Notes: generated from the letters alone by a model not told the origin. A stretch of 64,000 nucleotides of DNA from Vacuolonema iberomarrocanum LEGE 07170 (GCA_015207365.1 JADEXA010000015.1:1-64000); one strand, 5' to 3'; shown: positions 1 through 9,136, counted from the first letter of the stretch. Numbers and translations: made by a program.

Positions 1-846
1 GGGCGGGGCGTCTCTCAATTTTTTCTGAGGCTGAATCAAGCAGTCGTGGGCATTCACGAAGACCCGTTGGAATCGACTGAGATGCCCGATTTGCCAGTCG
101 TGGTGGGGAATCTGGCCAACAGCCTCCAGCGCGCTAATCTCGAAACCGCGCGCGGGGTGGTGATTTGCACCAACGACGAAATTGCTAACCTGGAAATTGG
201 GATGATTGCCCATTCCACCAACCCCAACTGCAACTTGGTGATTCGGACATTTGACCCCAGCTTTAGTGACAATGTGGATCAGCTATTGCCCTATGCCTCT
301 GTGCTATGCGCCTATGAGTTGGCCGCGCAGGTGTATGTGGCGGCAGCATTTGGCGAAAACATCGCGACCCTACTGCGGTTGGATGGTCGCACCATCATCG
401 TGACGGAATACCAAGTTGAAGCAGGGGACACCCTGGGGGGATTGTTGCTGTCTGAAGTGGCCTATGGCTATGGCGTTGTGCCGATTTTGCACCACAAAGG
501 AGAGGATCCGACTCCCACCTTGCTCCCCCCCGACGATCGCCGTTTGGAAGTGGGCGATCGCCTCACCGTTTTGGCCAGCAGCGACAGCCTCCAGCGTATC
601 GAGCGGGGCATTCGCGCCCCTCAAACCTGGCGCGTTCGCATCGAAAAAGCCGCTTCCTCCGGTGCCATCTTCGATGGCACCCGGGTCATTACCCGCATTA
701 CCAACCTGGAACCCCATATAGCCAACGAAACCATGCACAACCTCCCCAGTGCGCTGCCCAAGCAATTGTATAAACACCAAGCCCTACGGTTAGTGCGATC
801 GCTCCGCAAGACCATGGTCACCGCCTATGTGGTTGGTGAAGAGTGA
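1..846 (+). CDS. RCK-domain potassium channel/transport regulator, C-terminal part (5' end outside window)
   Basis: The reading frame is open from the first base, so the N-terminus lies upstream and the GTG at 46 is probably an internal codon. About 280 residues are visible. The first third reads like the second half of a Rossmann-type RCK_N (TrkA-N) domain, with ARGVVICTNDEIANLEI and CNLVIRTFDPSF. It is followed by a TrkA-C/RCK_C-like segment with EAGDTLGGLLLSEVAYGYG and LEVGDRLTVLASSDSLQRIE. Proteins of this family bind nucleotides or ions on the cytoplasmic side and gate K+ channels or Trk/Ktr transporters. Whether the missing part holds a pore or a second RCK unit cannot be seen. A large palindrome follows the stop codon. 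Confidence 0.8.
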   Translation, partial: GRGVSQFFLRLNQAVVGIHEDPLESTEMPDLPVVVGNLANSLQRANLETARGVVICTNDEIANLEIGMIAHSTNPNCNLVIRTFDPSFSDNVDQLLPYASVLCAYELAAQVYVAAAFGENIATLLRLDGRTIIVTEYQVEAGDTLGGLLLSEVAYGYGVVPILHHKGEDPTPTLLPPDDRRLEVGDRLTVLASSDSLQRIERGIRAPQTWRVRIEKAASSGAIFDGTRVITRITNLEPHIANETMHNLPSALPKQLYKHQALRLVRSLRKTMVTAYVVGEE

Positions 847-875
847 GGCCAAATCTGGATTGGAAAAAACCATTT

Positions 876-920
876 ACATTTTTGTGAAAGGCTGGCTCCG
901 CTAGCCTTTCACAAAAATGT
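876..920. repeat. Intergenic palindrome, 18-bp perfect arms
   Basis: The arms 876-893 and 903-920 are exact reverse complements (ACATTTTTGTGAAAGGCT on the left) around the loop GGCTCCGCT. It sits between the convergent ends of the RCK gene and the Hsp70-like gene. It may end transcription in both directions, but its length and its resemblance to the palindromes at 6517 and 51020 suggest a dispersed repeat. Confidence 0.85.
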
Positions 921-938
921 ATCGGGGGGTGCTATCCC

Positions 939-2528
939 TTAACTGAGCTGGACGACGGGGCGATTGCTCATTAGGGTTTCGCCGGTGAACAGGTCTTCAA
1001 CGGTAATCCGGAGGAAGCGATCGCCATCCACCTGAAATAGCACCTTGATGCGATCGCTACCCGGCTGTCCGAGGGGGGTGAGGGCGGCGATGCTACGCGC
1101 TTCGGGGCTGTCGTTGAGGGGCTTGACAATGGTAGCGGCGCTGTCGAGGGTGCGGGTCACGAGGCGATCGCCTTCAAAGTAGACCTCTGTGGTACTCCCC
1201 GAGCGCCCCAGTTCCCCCAACACCAATTCGATGCTGGGCTGGTTTTCTAGAGATGCGCCCAGAAATAGCTCCACGGGCCGCTCCATCGGGTAAGGTTGTC
1301 CTTCATTGACAATGGGGTGCCAGCCGTGGCGTTTGTTGCGTCGATCCCAATAGCGAATGCCATAGCTGTGGTACAGAAAATCCTTCACCTCCAGCCCCTG
1401 ATTCAGTTGGAGGGCACCATGGGCGATCGCCTCAAAGGGACGCTCCGCTCGGATTTTCTCCACAGGGAAGTATTGATTGGCCCAGGTTTGTACCGCTGGA
1501 ATTTGTGCCGTTCCACCCACCAGAAGCACCGCATCGATATCCTCAACCTCAATGCCCTGCTGTCGCCCCTGGCGCAACACCTGAGTCATGGCCGCGTCGA
1601 GCCGCTGGAAAAATCCCTTGGCTTCGAGCAGAGTCTGGAAGCGATCGCGCTCCATGTGCAGCTCATAGGTTGCCAGGGTTTCGTCATCAAAATAAGCTTC
1701 CGTCGCCACTCGCTTGCTCGACAGCTGAATCTTCAACCGCTCGGCCAACCGCAGCGTTAGGGGCGAGAGGGGAACCCCCTGCTCTTTGGCAAAATAATCC
1801 AGCAACCAGTTGTCGATATCTGCACCGCCCAGGTTTTGTCCGGCTTTGCCCCGCACCCGTGCGACCTGCGGACGCTGCGACGAGTCTTCCAGGGTCTTTT
1901 TGCCCCACTTCAACAGAAACCCGATGGGCTTGGTGCCAGAGGGCGAGGTCTCCAGTTGCACCAAAGACAGATCCAGGGTGCCGCCACCAAAGTCCACCAC
2001 CAGCACCGTACTGCCCGGTGCTAGCCCATAGCCCAGAGCTGCCGCTGTCGGCTCGTCTAGCATCCGCACCTGCTCGACCCGCAGCCCCTGACATACTTGC
2101 GACAGCCATAGGCGATAGGCTTCAAAACTATCCACAGGTACGGTAATGACCAGTGATTCGACGCTTCCCTCTTGTTGCTGCAGTTGGCGAATCACGCCCT
2201 CCAGAAACCACTGCCCCGCCTGCTCAAAGGTGACGGTTTTGCCGTCCAGCTCTGGCAAAAAGCCACGAATGTCGGTGCCAATGCCCCGCTTGAAGTTGCG
2301 GAAAAAGCGGGCATCGGTGGTAATGTCGAGACCGCGATCGCGCACCTGCTGCCCCAACACGCTCTGCCCAGTCATTGCATCTTCTACATACAGCAGACTG
2401 GGCACTAAGGGCGGGTTCTGTGCCAATTTCTGCGAACATCCCTGCAGCGGCAGGGTTTCTGGCGCATTGGTTGCGGCATTCCAACGGCAGACCACCGTGT
2501 TGCTCGTTCCAAAGTCGATCGTGTACAT
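939..2528 (-). CDS. Hsp70-family (DnaK-like) ATPase
   Basis: An Hsp70/actin-fold ATPase of about 529 residues. Phosphate-1 motif IDFGTSNTVV is at the N-terminus, phosphate-2 motif VLVVDFGGGTLDLSLV near residue 180, and the adenosine motif VLLVGGTAQIPAVQ near residue 340. The last ~150 residues are shorter and more divergent than the DnaK substrate-binding domain, with no DnaK-type lid or EEVD-like tail. This is one of the accessory Hsp70-like proteins common in cyanobacteria rather than a housekeeping DnaK. No DnaJ or GrpE gene is nearby. The start is either ATG 2528, chosen here, or GTG 2534 two codons upstream. Confidence 0.88.
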   Translation of the reverse strand: MYTIDFGTSNTVVCRWNAATNAPETLPLQGCSQKLAQNPPLVPSLLYVEDAMTGQSVLGQQVRDRGLDITTDARFFRNFKRGIGTDIRGFLPELDGKTVTFEQAGQWFLEGVIRQLQQQEGSVESLVITVPVDSFEAYRLWLSQVCQGLRVEQVRMLDEPTAAALGYGLAPGSTVLVVDFGGGTLDLSLVQLETSPSGTKPIGFLLKWGKKTLEDSSQRPQVARVRGKAGQNLGGADIDNWLLDYFAKEQGVPLSPLTLRLAERLKIQLSSKRVATEAYFDDETLATYELHMERDRFQTLLEAKGFFQRLDAAMTQVLRQGRQQGIEVEDIDAVLLVGGTAQIPAVQTWANQYFPVEKIRAERPFEAIAHGALQLNQGLEVKDFLYHSYGIRYWDRRNKRHGWHPIVNEGQPYPMERPVELFLGASLENQPSIELVLGELGRSGSTTEVYFEGDRLVTRTLDSAATIVKPLNDSPEARSIAALTPLGQPGSDRIKVLFQVDGDRFLRITVEDLFTGETLMSNRPVVQLS

Positions 2529-2628
2529 ACCCACTCAATCCACTATCCCGATACGCTGAATACATGCTTCGATCAATTCCGATGGAACGCGATTTCTGGA
2601 TTGATCGGCGTAAATCCAGCGTAAAGCT

Positions 2629-2647
2629 CTAGACACCTGGTGTCTAG
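2629..2647. promoter_or_regulatory. 9-bp inverted repeat upstream of the Hsp70-like gene (possible operator)
   Basis: The sequence CTAGACACCTGGTGTCTAG is a perfect palindrome with 9-bp arms around one T. It lies about 100 bp upstream of the Hsp70-like start, in the spacer shared with the divergent lipoprotein gene. It is the right size for a dimeric repressor site. It does not match CIRCE, so any regulator is unknown. Confidence 0.35.
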
Positions 2648-2918
2648 GACTGGAATGGCAGACACTCAGTGTTGTGTAAGACCGTCGGCTGCAATCCGGA
2701 CTCGCTTTGCTTCACACTGTTGTTAGTCTTATGGCGTATTCCCGTATTCCTACGGTGTACGACTGTCAGCATTTTGCTCCATCTGAATGAGTCGTTGGCC
2801 GGTGATCGGGTTCTCTTCAAGACACCCATTGCCCGTGAAACGGCTGATCGCGACCTCACAGTCAGCGATTTCGCGATAGACAGAGTGCTATGTCCCCCCC
2901 TTCACTCATTCCACCACC

Positions 2919-3800
2919 ATGAACCTCTCTCGTCGTCACTTTATGCAGGGTTTGCTCGCGGTTTCTGGGTTCTCAACCACGTTGATGGGCGGTTGTGCCT
3001 CGTCCTCCTCGCCGGGTTCAACCTCCCGCCTGATTGTGGGCATCGTCAACTACGAAGCGGGCGAGCAATCGCTGGAGGCTTATCAACCCTTTCAGACCTA
3101 TCTCGCTGAGCAAACCCAGGGCGTCGTGGAACTGGAGCCTGTGTTCAATGAATTGAAAGCGCTCGAACAGATCCAGCGGCAAATCTGGTCCTTGGTATTC
3201 GCGCCACCAGGATTGGCCGCGATCGCCATTGCCGAAACCCAATATGCCCCCCTCTTTCCGCTGCAAGGGCCAAATGTGGTGCGATCGGTGATTGTGGTGC
3301 GCCAAGAAAGTGCGATCGCCAGCCTCGGCGACTTGGCCAATCAAACCATTGCCCTGGGGACTCCTGGCTCGGTCACCGGCTACTATCTACCGCTCTACGA
3401 CCTATATGGGCTGACCCTTGAGGAAATTCGCTTTGCCCCCACCCCAAGAACCGTGCTGGAATGGCTGGCGGCGAATGAAGTGGTCGCCGGAGCCCTTTCC
3501 GAAGACGATTACCAAACCTATCGCAGTGAGTTTGGCAATGCCTTCCGCGTTTTGCACACCAGTCGGGGGGTTGCCCCTGGTGCTGTGCTAATTGCCCCAA
3601 CTGTAGAGCGCAATCTGCAAAACGTGATTGAACAAGCGATGGCTAGCGCTCCCTCCAACATTGCGACCGATGCTGGGTATATCGCCAATGCACCTCTGCC
3701 CGACTATGCTCCGCTGATTGAGCTGCTCGCCAAGGTGCGCCCCTTGGAAGCCAATGTGAAGCAAACGCCCGCCATCCTCACCCTGGAGCCACAAACCTGA
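2919..3800 (+). CDS. PhnD-like periplasmic substrate-binding lipoprotein (phosphate/phosphite/phosphonate type)
   Basis: A 293-residue secreted binding protein. The N-terminus NLSRRHFMQGLLAV is a twin-arginine-type leader, and MGGCASSSS provides a lipobox, so the mature protein is probably lipid-anchored at Cys26. The body follows the PhnD/Tat-leader pattern: IVGIVNYEAGEQSLEAYQPF at the start of the mature domain, SLGDLANQTIALGTPGSVTG mid-protein, and a late lid region. Relatives bind phosphonate, phosphite or related oxyanions for an ABC importer. No permease or ATPase gene is adjacent, so this could be an orphan receptor or part of a signalling system. The substrate cannot be read from the sequence. 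Confidence 0.8.
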   Translation: MNLSRRHFMQGLLAVSGFSTTLMGGCASSSSPGSTSRLIVGIVNYEAGEQSLEAYQPFQTYLAEQTQGVVELEPVFNELKALEQIQRQIWSLVFAPPGLAAIAIAETQYAPLFPLQGPNVVRSVIVVRQESAIASLGDLANQTIALGTPGSVTGYYLPLYDLYGLTLEEIRFAPTPRTVLEWLAANEVVAGALSEDDYQTYRSEFGNAFRVLHTSRGVAPGAVLIAPTVERNLQNVIEQAMASAPSNIATDAGYIANAPLPDYAPLIELLAKVRPLEANVKQTPAILTLEPQT

Positions 3801-3840
3801 TGCTATAGCGATCAGGACTTACGCATTGAGAATAGGACAG

Positions 3841-3887
3841 ATTATTTTTTTGAAAGCCCCACGTTGTGGGGCTTTCAAAAAAATAAT
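3841..3887. repeat. Intergenic palindrome, 20-bp perfect arms, next to a transposon-end-like motif
   Basis: Arms 3841-3860 and 3868-3887 are exact reverse complements (left arm ATTATTTTTTTGAAAGCCCC) around ACGTTGT. Just upstream, 3814-3825 is AGGACTTACGCA, the motif that ends other palindromic elements in this window. The stem core TTTTTTGAAAGCCC recurs in the palindrome at 51746. The rest of the 3801-4431 spacer holds no gene I can support; an 85-codon minus-strand frame across it reads through the palindrome. Confidence 0.85.
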
Positions 3888-4431
3888 TGGTTTTTCCTCA
3901 GCACGTAGAGCTATATCAACTCTGCAATCTTTCGCAATGTTAGGAAACATCCATTTGCGATGTTCCTTCGTAAAGTATTGCGTAGGGGGCGTGCCTAAAG
4001 CCTGAGTTAGCGGTTCGCCAATTTTGCACAACTGTTTCCTCCCACTAAAATGAATGATAACGGGAAAGAAGTGCAAAAAAGTGCACCAGGGAATGGGAAA
4101 TGAGCAGCGTTCGGGCTGTATCGCTTTCTAGGTGTTCCAATCAATCAGTAGTTTCCCGGAAGACATTTCCCAAAAAACTATCAGAGTGCATCGACACCCC
4201 CAGCGTCTCCCTCTATCATCCGCGATCAAGAACATACCCTCCAATGGAGAACGACCTCCGGTAGAGGATCGTCTTTGATAGAGGACGCTGGGTGCGCCGA
4301 TGGTGCCGTCACAGCCTCCACCGTTCAACCAGGGAGCCCCGACCACCATTGATTTGGCATTGGGCGATCGCCATTGAGGTTCAAGCCATCTGCCCAATCC
4401 GCCTGCCACCTCTCCACCTCTATCAACTTGG

Positions 4432-6513
4432 ATGATCTGTGCTATGGACGAAGGATCGTTGTCTCATATGCAAAACCAGCGCACCCTAGCCGCCATCGTG
4501 TTGACGGATGCGGTCGGCTTCAGCGCTCGGATGTCCGTGGATGAGGAACGGACGCTACAACTCATTCAGCGAGATTTGCAACTGATCGAAACCCTGTGCG
4601 GCGAGAAAGAAGGCAAAGTGCTGAAGTCAACTGGCGATGGACTGCTGCTGTATTTCACCAGTGCCATGCAGGCCGTTAGCTGCGCCGTGGAGGTCCAGAA
4701 GCGGTTAGCCGAGGTGAACGCGGATCTGCCGCCCGAATCGATCTTGCTCCATCGGATTGGCATCCACCTAGGAGATGTGTTTTTCAGCAAATCTGATGTG
4801 ATGGGCAATGGCGTGAATATCGCCGCACGGCTGCAAACGGAAGCCGTGCCAGGGGGCATCTGCATCTCCAATGTGGTGCATGACGTGGTGAAGTCTCAAA
4901 TGCCGCTCAACGCCACCTATGTCGGTGCCTTAAAGCTCAAAAATATCCAGCAAGAAGTCCCGGCCTACCAGATTCAACCCGTCACAGCACCCACGGCGAG
5001 TGAAACCAAACGGAAAGCGGAATCGGCCCAGAACCAATCGACGAGCCTGAAGCAGGGCGATCGCGTCGGGGGGCGTTATACCATCCAGCGCGTCCTTGGT
5101 CAGGGGGGCTTTGGGCGATCGTACCTAGCCGCTGATCAGCAGCGATTTGGGGAACTGTGCGTCCTCAAAGAATTTAGACCCGCCAATCGCTCTAGCCGTG
5201 CCATGCAGAAGGGGCTGGATCTATTCAAGCGCGAAGCCAAAACCCTCTACCAAATTGATCATCCCCAAATTCCCAAGTTCTTGGCCTGCTTTACCCAAGC
5301 CCAGCGACTCTTCATCGTGCAGGAATTTATCGATGGCGTCACCTATTCCCAGCTTTTGCGCCAGCAGCAAGCCCAATCCTTTCAGGATCCTCTCTTTGCC
5401 GAAGCCGACATCACCCAGTGGTTGCAGCAGATGTTGCACGTGTTGGATTACCTGCATGGGTTGAACATCGTCCACCGCGATATTTCGCCCGACAACATCA
5501 TCCTTTCCCGCGATCGCAACCTCCCCGTGCTGATCGACTTTGGGCTGGTGAACGATGCCCTGGCTCGCATCATGTCTGATGAGGATGAGGAGGGCGATCG
5601 CCAGCAGCCCAGCTCCATCGTCGGCAAGTTCGGCTATTCTCCACCGGAGCAGTTGCGCTTGGGCATGTGCTACCCATCCAGCGACCTGTATGCCCTGGGT
5701 GTGACGGCGATCGTATTGCTCACGGGTCGCTTCCCTAAAGAACTAATGAACGCCGAATCCATGGAATGGGAATGGGACAAGCATATCCGTGCCAGTGCGG
5801 GTTTGGTCAAAGTCTTCCGCAAGCTGTTGCTGACCAGCCCCAAAGAGCGCTACCAATCCGCGCAGGATGTTCTTGGGGCAATTGATGCGCTCCCCGCCGC
5901 CGCTCCAAGTGCCAGCATCATGAGCGACACCACTACGATTGCAGTGTCCCCTTCAGGGTTGCTGGAGCTCACACCCACGATCGAGTTTGCCGAGGCAGGC
6001 TCAGAACCGAGCAACCCATCCGTTGTTACCCAACCCGAATTTCTCGATCAGTGCCGCCAAGAGCTTGCCCGCTGTGTCGGCCCGATGGCCAGCTTCCTCA
6101 TTGAAGACACCCTGGAGCAATATCCCAACCTCACGCCCCAGGGCTTTGTGGAAGTCCTGGCCTCCCACATTTCCAGCGCCTCCCAAGCTTCAGAGTTTGT
6201 TAATCGTGTCAGCCTCCCCATCAGCGGAGCCAGCACAGCATCTGGAGCCAAACCCAACTCTGGGGTCCAAACCCTCTACCAATCCCAAGAGCATTCGGGT
6301 TCTGGAGAAACTCCAGCAGTAGATGACGCCTTCCTAGAGCGCTGTCGCCAAGAGCTTGCCCGCTGCGTCGGGCCAATGGCCAGTTTTCTAATCGAAGAAA
6401 CCCTCGCCGACCACCCCCAGGCTGATACTCAAAGCCTGGTGAACCTCTTGGCCGCTGAAATTCCTGATACCAGAAAGGCCGAGGCATTCCAGCGAAGCTT
6501 GATCCAGGGCTGA
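4432..6513 (+). CDS. Class III adenylyl cyclase-Ser/Thr protein kinase fusion with two C-terminal repeats
   Basis: A 693-residue signalling protein. Residues ~15-180 are a class III nucleotide cyclase domain. It has metal Asp26 (LTDAVGFS) and Asp69 (KSTGDG), adenine-specifying Lys65 and Asp122 (DVMGNGVN), and Asn129/Arg133, so cAMP synthesis is expected. Residues ~210-480 are a Hanks-type kinase with the loop LGQGGFGRSYLA, the catalytic Lys in CVLKEF, HRDISPDN and LIDFG, all intact. The C-terminus has two ~60-residue repeats, each beginning CRQELARCVGPMASFLIE (near 540 and 640). No membrane segment is evident. ATG 4468 (MQNQRTLAA) has an AAGGA upstream and may be the true start. It converges on a haem-sensor gene. 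Confidence 0.9.
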   Translation: MICAMDEGSLSHMQNQRTLAAIVLTDAVGFSARMSVDEERTLQLIQRDLQLIETLCGEKEGKVLKSTGDGLLLYFTSAMQAVSCAVEVQKRLAEVNADLPPESILLHRIGIHLGDVFFSKSDVMGNGVNIAARLQTEAVPGGICISNVVHDVVKSQMPLNATYVGALKLKNIQQEVPAYQIQPVTAPTASETKRKAESAQNQSTSLKQGDRVGGRYTIQRVLGQGGFGRSYLAADQQRFGELCVLKEFRPANRSSRAMQKGLDLFKREAKTLYQIDHPQIPKFLACFTQAQRLFIVQEFIDGVTYSQLLRQQQAQSFQDPLFAEADITQWLQQMLHVLDYLHGLNIVHRDISPDNIILSRDRNLPVLIDFGLVNDALARIMSDEDEEGDRQQPSSIVGKFGYSPPEQLRLGMCYPSSDLYALGVTAIVLLTGRFPKELMNAESMEWEWDKHIRASAGLVKVFRKLLLTSPKERYQSAQDVLGAIDALPAAAPSASIMSDTTTIAVSPSGLLELTPTIEFAEAGSEPSNPSVVTQPEFLDQCRQELARCVGPMASFLIEDTLEQYPNLTPQGFVEVLASHISSASQASEFVNRVSLPISGASTASGAKPNSGVQTLYQSQEHSGSGETPAVDDAFLERCRQELARCVGPMASFLIEETLADHPQADTQSLVNLLAAEIPDTRKAEAFQRSLIQG

Positions 6514-6516
6514 GCA

Positions 6517-6579
6517 TGAAACCACAAAGGGAAAGGTAGGACGGGCTGCGCTCGTCCTACCTTTCCCTTTGTGGTTTCA
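6517..6579. repeat. Intergenic palindrome, 27-bp perfect arms
   Basis: Arms 6517-6543 and 6553-6579 are exact reverse complements (left arm begins TGAAACCACAAAGGG) around the loop GGCTGCGCT. It lies between the convergent cyclase-kinase and haem-sensor genes and could work as a bidirectional terminator. The bases after the right arm, ACAAATTATTTGAGATGA, nearly repeat those after the palindrome at 51020-51077, which points to a shared mobile origin. Confidence 0.88.
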
Positions 6580-6677
6580 CAAATTATTTGAGATGAGTGG
6601 ACTTACCAAATTAGCCCGCAATTGATTTGCGGGCGGGCGATCGCAATTCCATGTCAAGACACTGCAATCAACCGAAA

Positions 6678-7607
6678 CTAAGACGCTCCAGAAGAACCAC
6701 GGCGCTCGGAGCGGTAGCGATCGAGGCGTTGCATGGCCATTTGTAGGCTCATACGCATGCGGTTGAAGGATTGCGCCAGCATCCCCACTTCATCCTCGGT
6801 GGTTTGGGGGAACTCAGCATCGGTATCGCCCATGCTGACGGTTTCAGCCGTTGCCGACATACGCTTGAGGGGACGCACCACGAAGCGGTTGAGCCAGTAG
6901 TTCACCGCCAAAATGACGACCGCAAACACCGTCGTGAAAATCGCCATTGTTAACAGGAGCGATCGCCGCGCACTGTTCAAAACCGTGACCGCCGGAACAG
7001 AAATCACCTGCGCCCCAACGATTTCATTCAACGTCCAGTCGAAGCCGTTTTGTTCACCGTAGCGCTCGATCATGCTGGCCGGGGCAGCAGCCGGAGAGCT
7101 GTGGCATTCTAGGCAACTTTCCTGACGAATCTGTATGGGGCGGGCAATGTAGTAGACCTGCCCGGCTGGTGTCGTGCGGAATCCACTAACCTCTGAAGAT
7201 GCTGACTGGGAGCGGAAGTTATTGACTAATACTTCCTCAAACGCATCGGCTTTGTCGCGCAAATTCGTTGGATTGAGCGTTGCTTCCTTGTAGAAGAAGT
7301 CGCTGTAATCTGGGCTAGCGCGTAGGGTTTCAAAGACTTCGCGGGCGGAATACGAGGGCACGGTTTCCGGCAAAAACTCTTCTTCCAGACGCGGGCTAAG
7401 TTCAGGATTCACTTGCGTCGAGGTATAGTTTCGCACCGAGTTCATTGTTTCCATCAACATCAGCGCCTTCGACGTTACCTGAGCCTGAGCACCCTGATTG
7501 AGAATGCGCGACATGGCTAAGCCACTCGCTGCAATCCCAATCAGAAACACAATGCTCAGCAGTAACGTAAATTTTTGACCCAGTTTGAGAAATTTCAGCT
7601 TAACCAT
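6678..7607 (-). CDS. Tll0287-like haem-c sensor domain protein with HAMP domain
   Basis: A 309-residue membrane sensor. A transmembrane segment lies at ~12-32 (FTLLLSIVFLIGIAASGLAM). An extracytoplasmic domain of the Tll0287/DUF3365 type follows, with one CxxCH haem-c motif (ESCLECHSSP, ~165). A second membrane segment (~218-240) leads to a HAMP linker (NRFVVRPLKRMSATAETVSM) and a short C-terminal helix. There is no output domain, so a separate partner must carry the signal. The family is thought to sense redox state or small ligands through the haem. Its nearest neighbour is the convergent cyclase-kinase fusion, and cyanobacteria often encode such sensors near kinases; a functional link here is inference. 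Confidence 0.85.
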   Translation of the reverse strand: MVKLKFLKLGQKFTLLLSIVFLIGIAASGLAMSRILNQGAQAQVTSKALMLMETMNSVRNYTSTQVNPELSPRLEEEFLPETVPSYSAREVFETLRASPDYSDFFYKEATLNPTNLRDKADAFEEVLVNNFRSQSASSEVSGFRTTPAGQVYYIARPIQIRQESCLECHSSPAAAPASMIERYGEQNGFDWTLNEIVGAQVISVPAVTVLNSARRSLLLTMAIFTTVFAVVILAVNYWLNRFVVRPLKRMSATAETVSMGDTDAEFPQTTEDEVGMLAQSFNRMRMSLQMAMQRLDRYRSERRGSSGAS

Positions 7608-8635
7608 GGGGGACTTTTTCGCTTCTTACTTTTTGCTTCTTACTTTTCGCTGCTTTAAGAGTTCAATACGCAAGCAAAACTGCATACGACCTGTAGATGC
7701 GCCCCGCGTTTTCTCTTAGTTACTAATTAATTCACTCTGCATGAGGGTGTCTCCGCTTTTTTCAACAAGTTTTATGGTCTCTTTTATAGAACTGATGGGC
7801 GACATATCATCCCCTTGAGGTGATGACGATCCAGCTAAGCCTTGACCAAAGCTATAGTTGCCCGCTACAGAACGAGCCAGCGTTTCTATTAATAAATTCA
7901 GCCAACAACAAGCTGTGCTTCACTCTGCCCAACTCAATAGAACACAACCTATTCCATTGACCCGCTCTGACATCGCTTGCTATCCCACAGGTGCTGGCCT
8001 CTCCCCGATCACCCAAAGAAATCTAGGAAAGGGTCAGCTCCAAGTGCCCCAGTTGACGGCAGGGCATTGGGAGGAATTGACAGACACAACACTTGCGTCA
8101 GCCCCTCAATTATGGCCTCGACTTCGGCATTACCTAGCCGCTCTTATTCATTCGTTATTCAACAAAAAGTTATCCAATTCCACGCAAAAAACCAGGTATC
8201 GCTTTCAACTCCACACATTCTGGGCTCCGCATCTAACGCAGACGCACTGATCGGAATGTCTCAGAATGTATCAGGATGTTGCATTCCACAATCGACGGTC
8301 CAATCGCCTCAAAGCCGATTCATCGCAGATAGATAAAAATCAGGACGACCTCGGCTCAGTCACCGCTTTACCGAGTCCATCCGAATCGGTAAAGCGGTGA
8401 CTGAATAACCCCTGACATTGCGTCAAGGCATTTGGCTGTCGATCGCGTGCCAAAACGCAAGGCGATCGCTCACCTCAGCTCTGTGACCAACATCAACCCT
8501 TGCTCTGATCAAGAACACAATTTCTCCCTCGGAATTTTATCGAGCGATTCTGTTGATCTATTCAGCAAACAACAGCAGCAGTCAACGTACTGCTCACCAC
8601 AACTCACACTTTCTTACTTAAGGAAACTTGCCCCC
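7608..8635. other. About 1 kb without a supported gene
   Basis: Only short open frames occur here, none with recognisable protein features. The one clear structure is the palindrome at 8356-8404. The end of the stretch is the leader of the DUF4278 gene, with AAGGA at about 8620. Confidence 0.5.
8356..8404. repeat. Intergenic palindrome, 19-bp perfect arms
   Basis: Arms 8356-8374 (TCAGTCACCGCTTTACCGA) and 8386-8404 are exact reverse complements around an 11-base loop. There is no T-run, so it is not a typical intrinsic terminator. It stands in a gene-free kilobase. Confidence 0.85.
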
Positions 8636-8812
8636 ATGCAACTGAAATATCGTGGCACCCTCTACAGCCCTGTAACCTCTGACTTCTCTCCCCTCGGTAA
8701 AGAGCAAACCGGACGGTACCGGGGCGTCGCCTTCCGCAGCCAAAACTTCCAGACCACTCCTCAACGGCTGGGCATACAGATGACCTATCGCGGCCAACAG
8801 TATCTCGGCTAA
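8636..8812 (+). CDS. DUF4278 domain protein, 58 residues
   Basis: A small protein starting at ATG 8636, preceded by TTAAGGAAACTTG, a good ribosome-binding site. The sequence opens MQLKYRGTLYSP and ends MTYRGQQYLG, the two conserved blocks of the DUF4278 family, which is largely cyanobacterial and of unknown function. The short beta-rich sequence has no membrane segment or signal. A longer open frame begins at 8432 but lacks family similarity there. A canonical intrinsic terminator follows, so it is probably a monocistronic unit. Confidence 0.85.
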   Translation: MQLKYRGTLYSPVTSDFSPLGKEQTGRYRGVAFRSQNFQTTPQRLGIQMTYRGQQYLG

Positions 8813-8852
8813 ACCATCACTTTCCTTGGTTGACCAACGCTTTCCTCGACCT

Positions 8853-8883
8853 AAAACCCCGGCTTGATGCCGGGGCTTTTTTT
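8853..8883 (+). terminator. Intrinsic terminator after the DUF4278 gene
   Basis: A 7-bp GC stem (CCCCGGC/GCCGGGG) with the loop TTGAT is followed by C and seven T. This is the classical rho-independent form, unlike the long palindromes elsewhere in the window. Confidence 0.85.
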
Positions 8884-9063
8884 GGGTTGCAGAATCAGCG
8901 TTTACCAGCTCCAGTCAACAGGCTATCAACTACCATCGCAAAGCCAATGCATCCCAACAATCAATCTGCAACGCTTGGCGGAATGTGCCGCGATCGCTTC
9001 TCGCCCCCAATCCGTCAAAGCGTTTCGGCAAGAATCCTGAAAGATAATCTAATTATCCAATCC

Positions 9064-9136
9064 GGTTAAAAACCCCAGCTATTGTTTGTGGCCGCTGCAA
9101 TGCAGCGGCCACAAACAATAGCTGGGGTTTTTAACC
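9064..9136. repeat. 36-bp perfect palindrome beside dnaN
   Basis: Arms 9064-9099 and 9101-9136 are exact reverse complements over 36 bp around a single A at 9100. The centre GCCGCTGCAATGCAGCGGC is shared, with changes, by the palindromes at 19911 and 50830. It ends 35 bp from the dnaN stop codon. The flank repeats TTTAACCGAATTGAATAT. Confidence 0.92.

Noticed and set aside
3819..4076. 85-codon minus-strand frame after the PhnD-like gene
   Set aside because: It reads through a 20-bp-arm palindrome and begins beside a transposon-end-like motif. It is more likely repeat-derived sequence than a gene.
7858..8336. Two overlapping plus-strand frames of 119-130 codons
   Set aside because: There is no recognisable domain, no good ribosome-binding site, and the two frames overlap in different phases.
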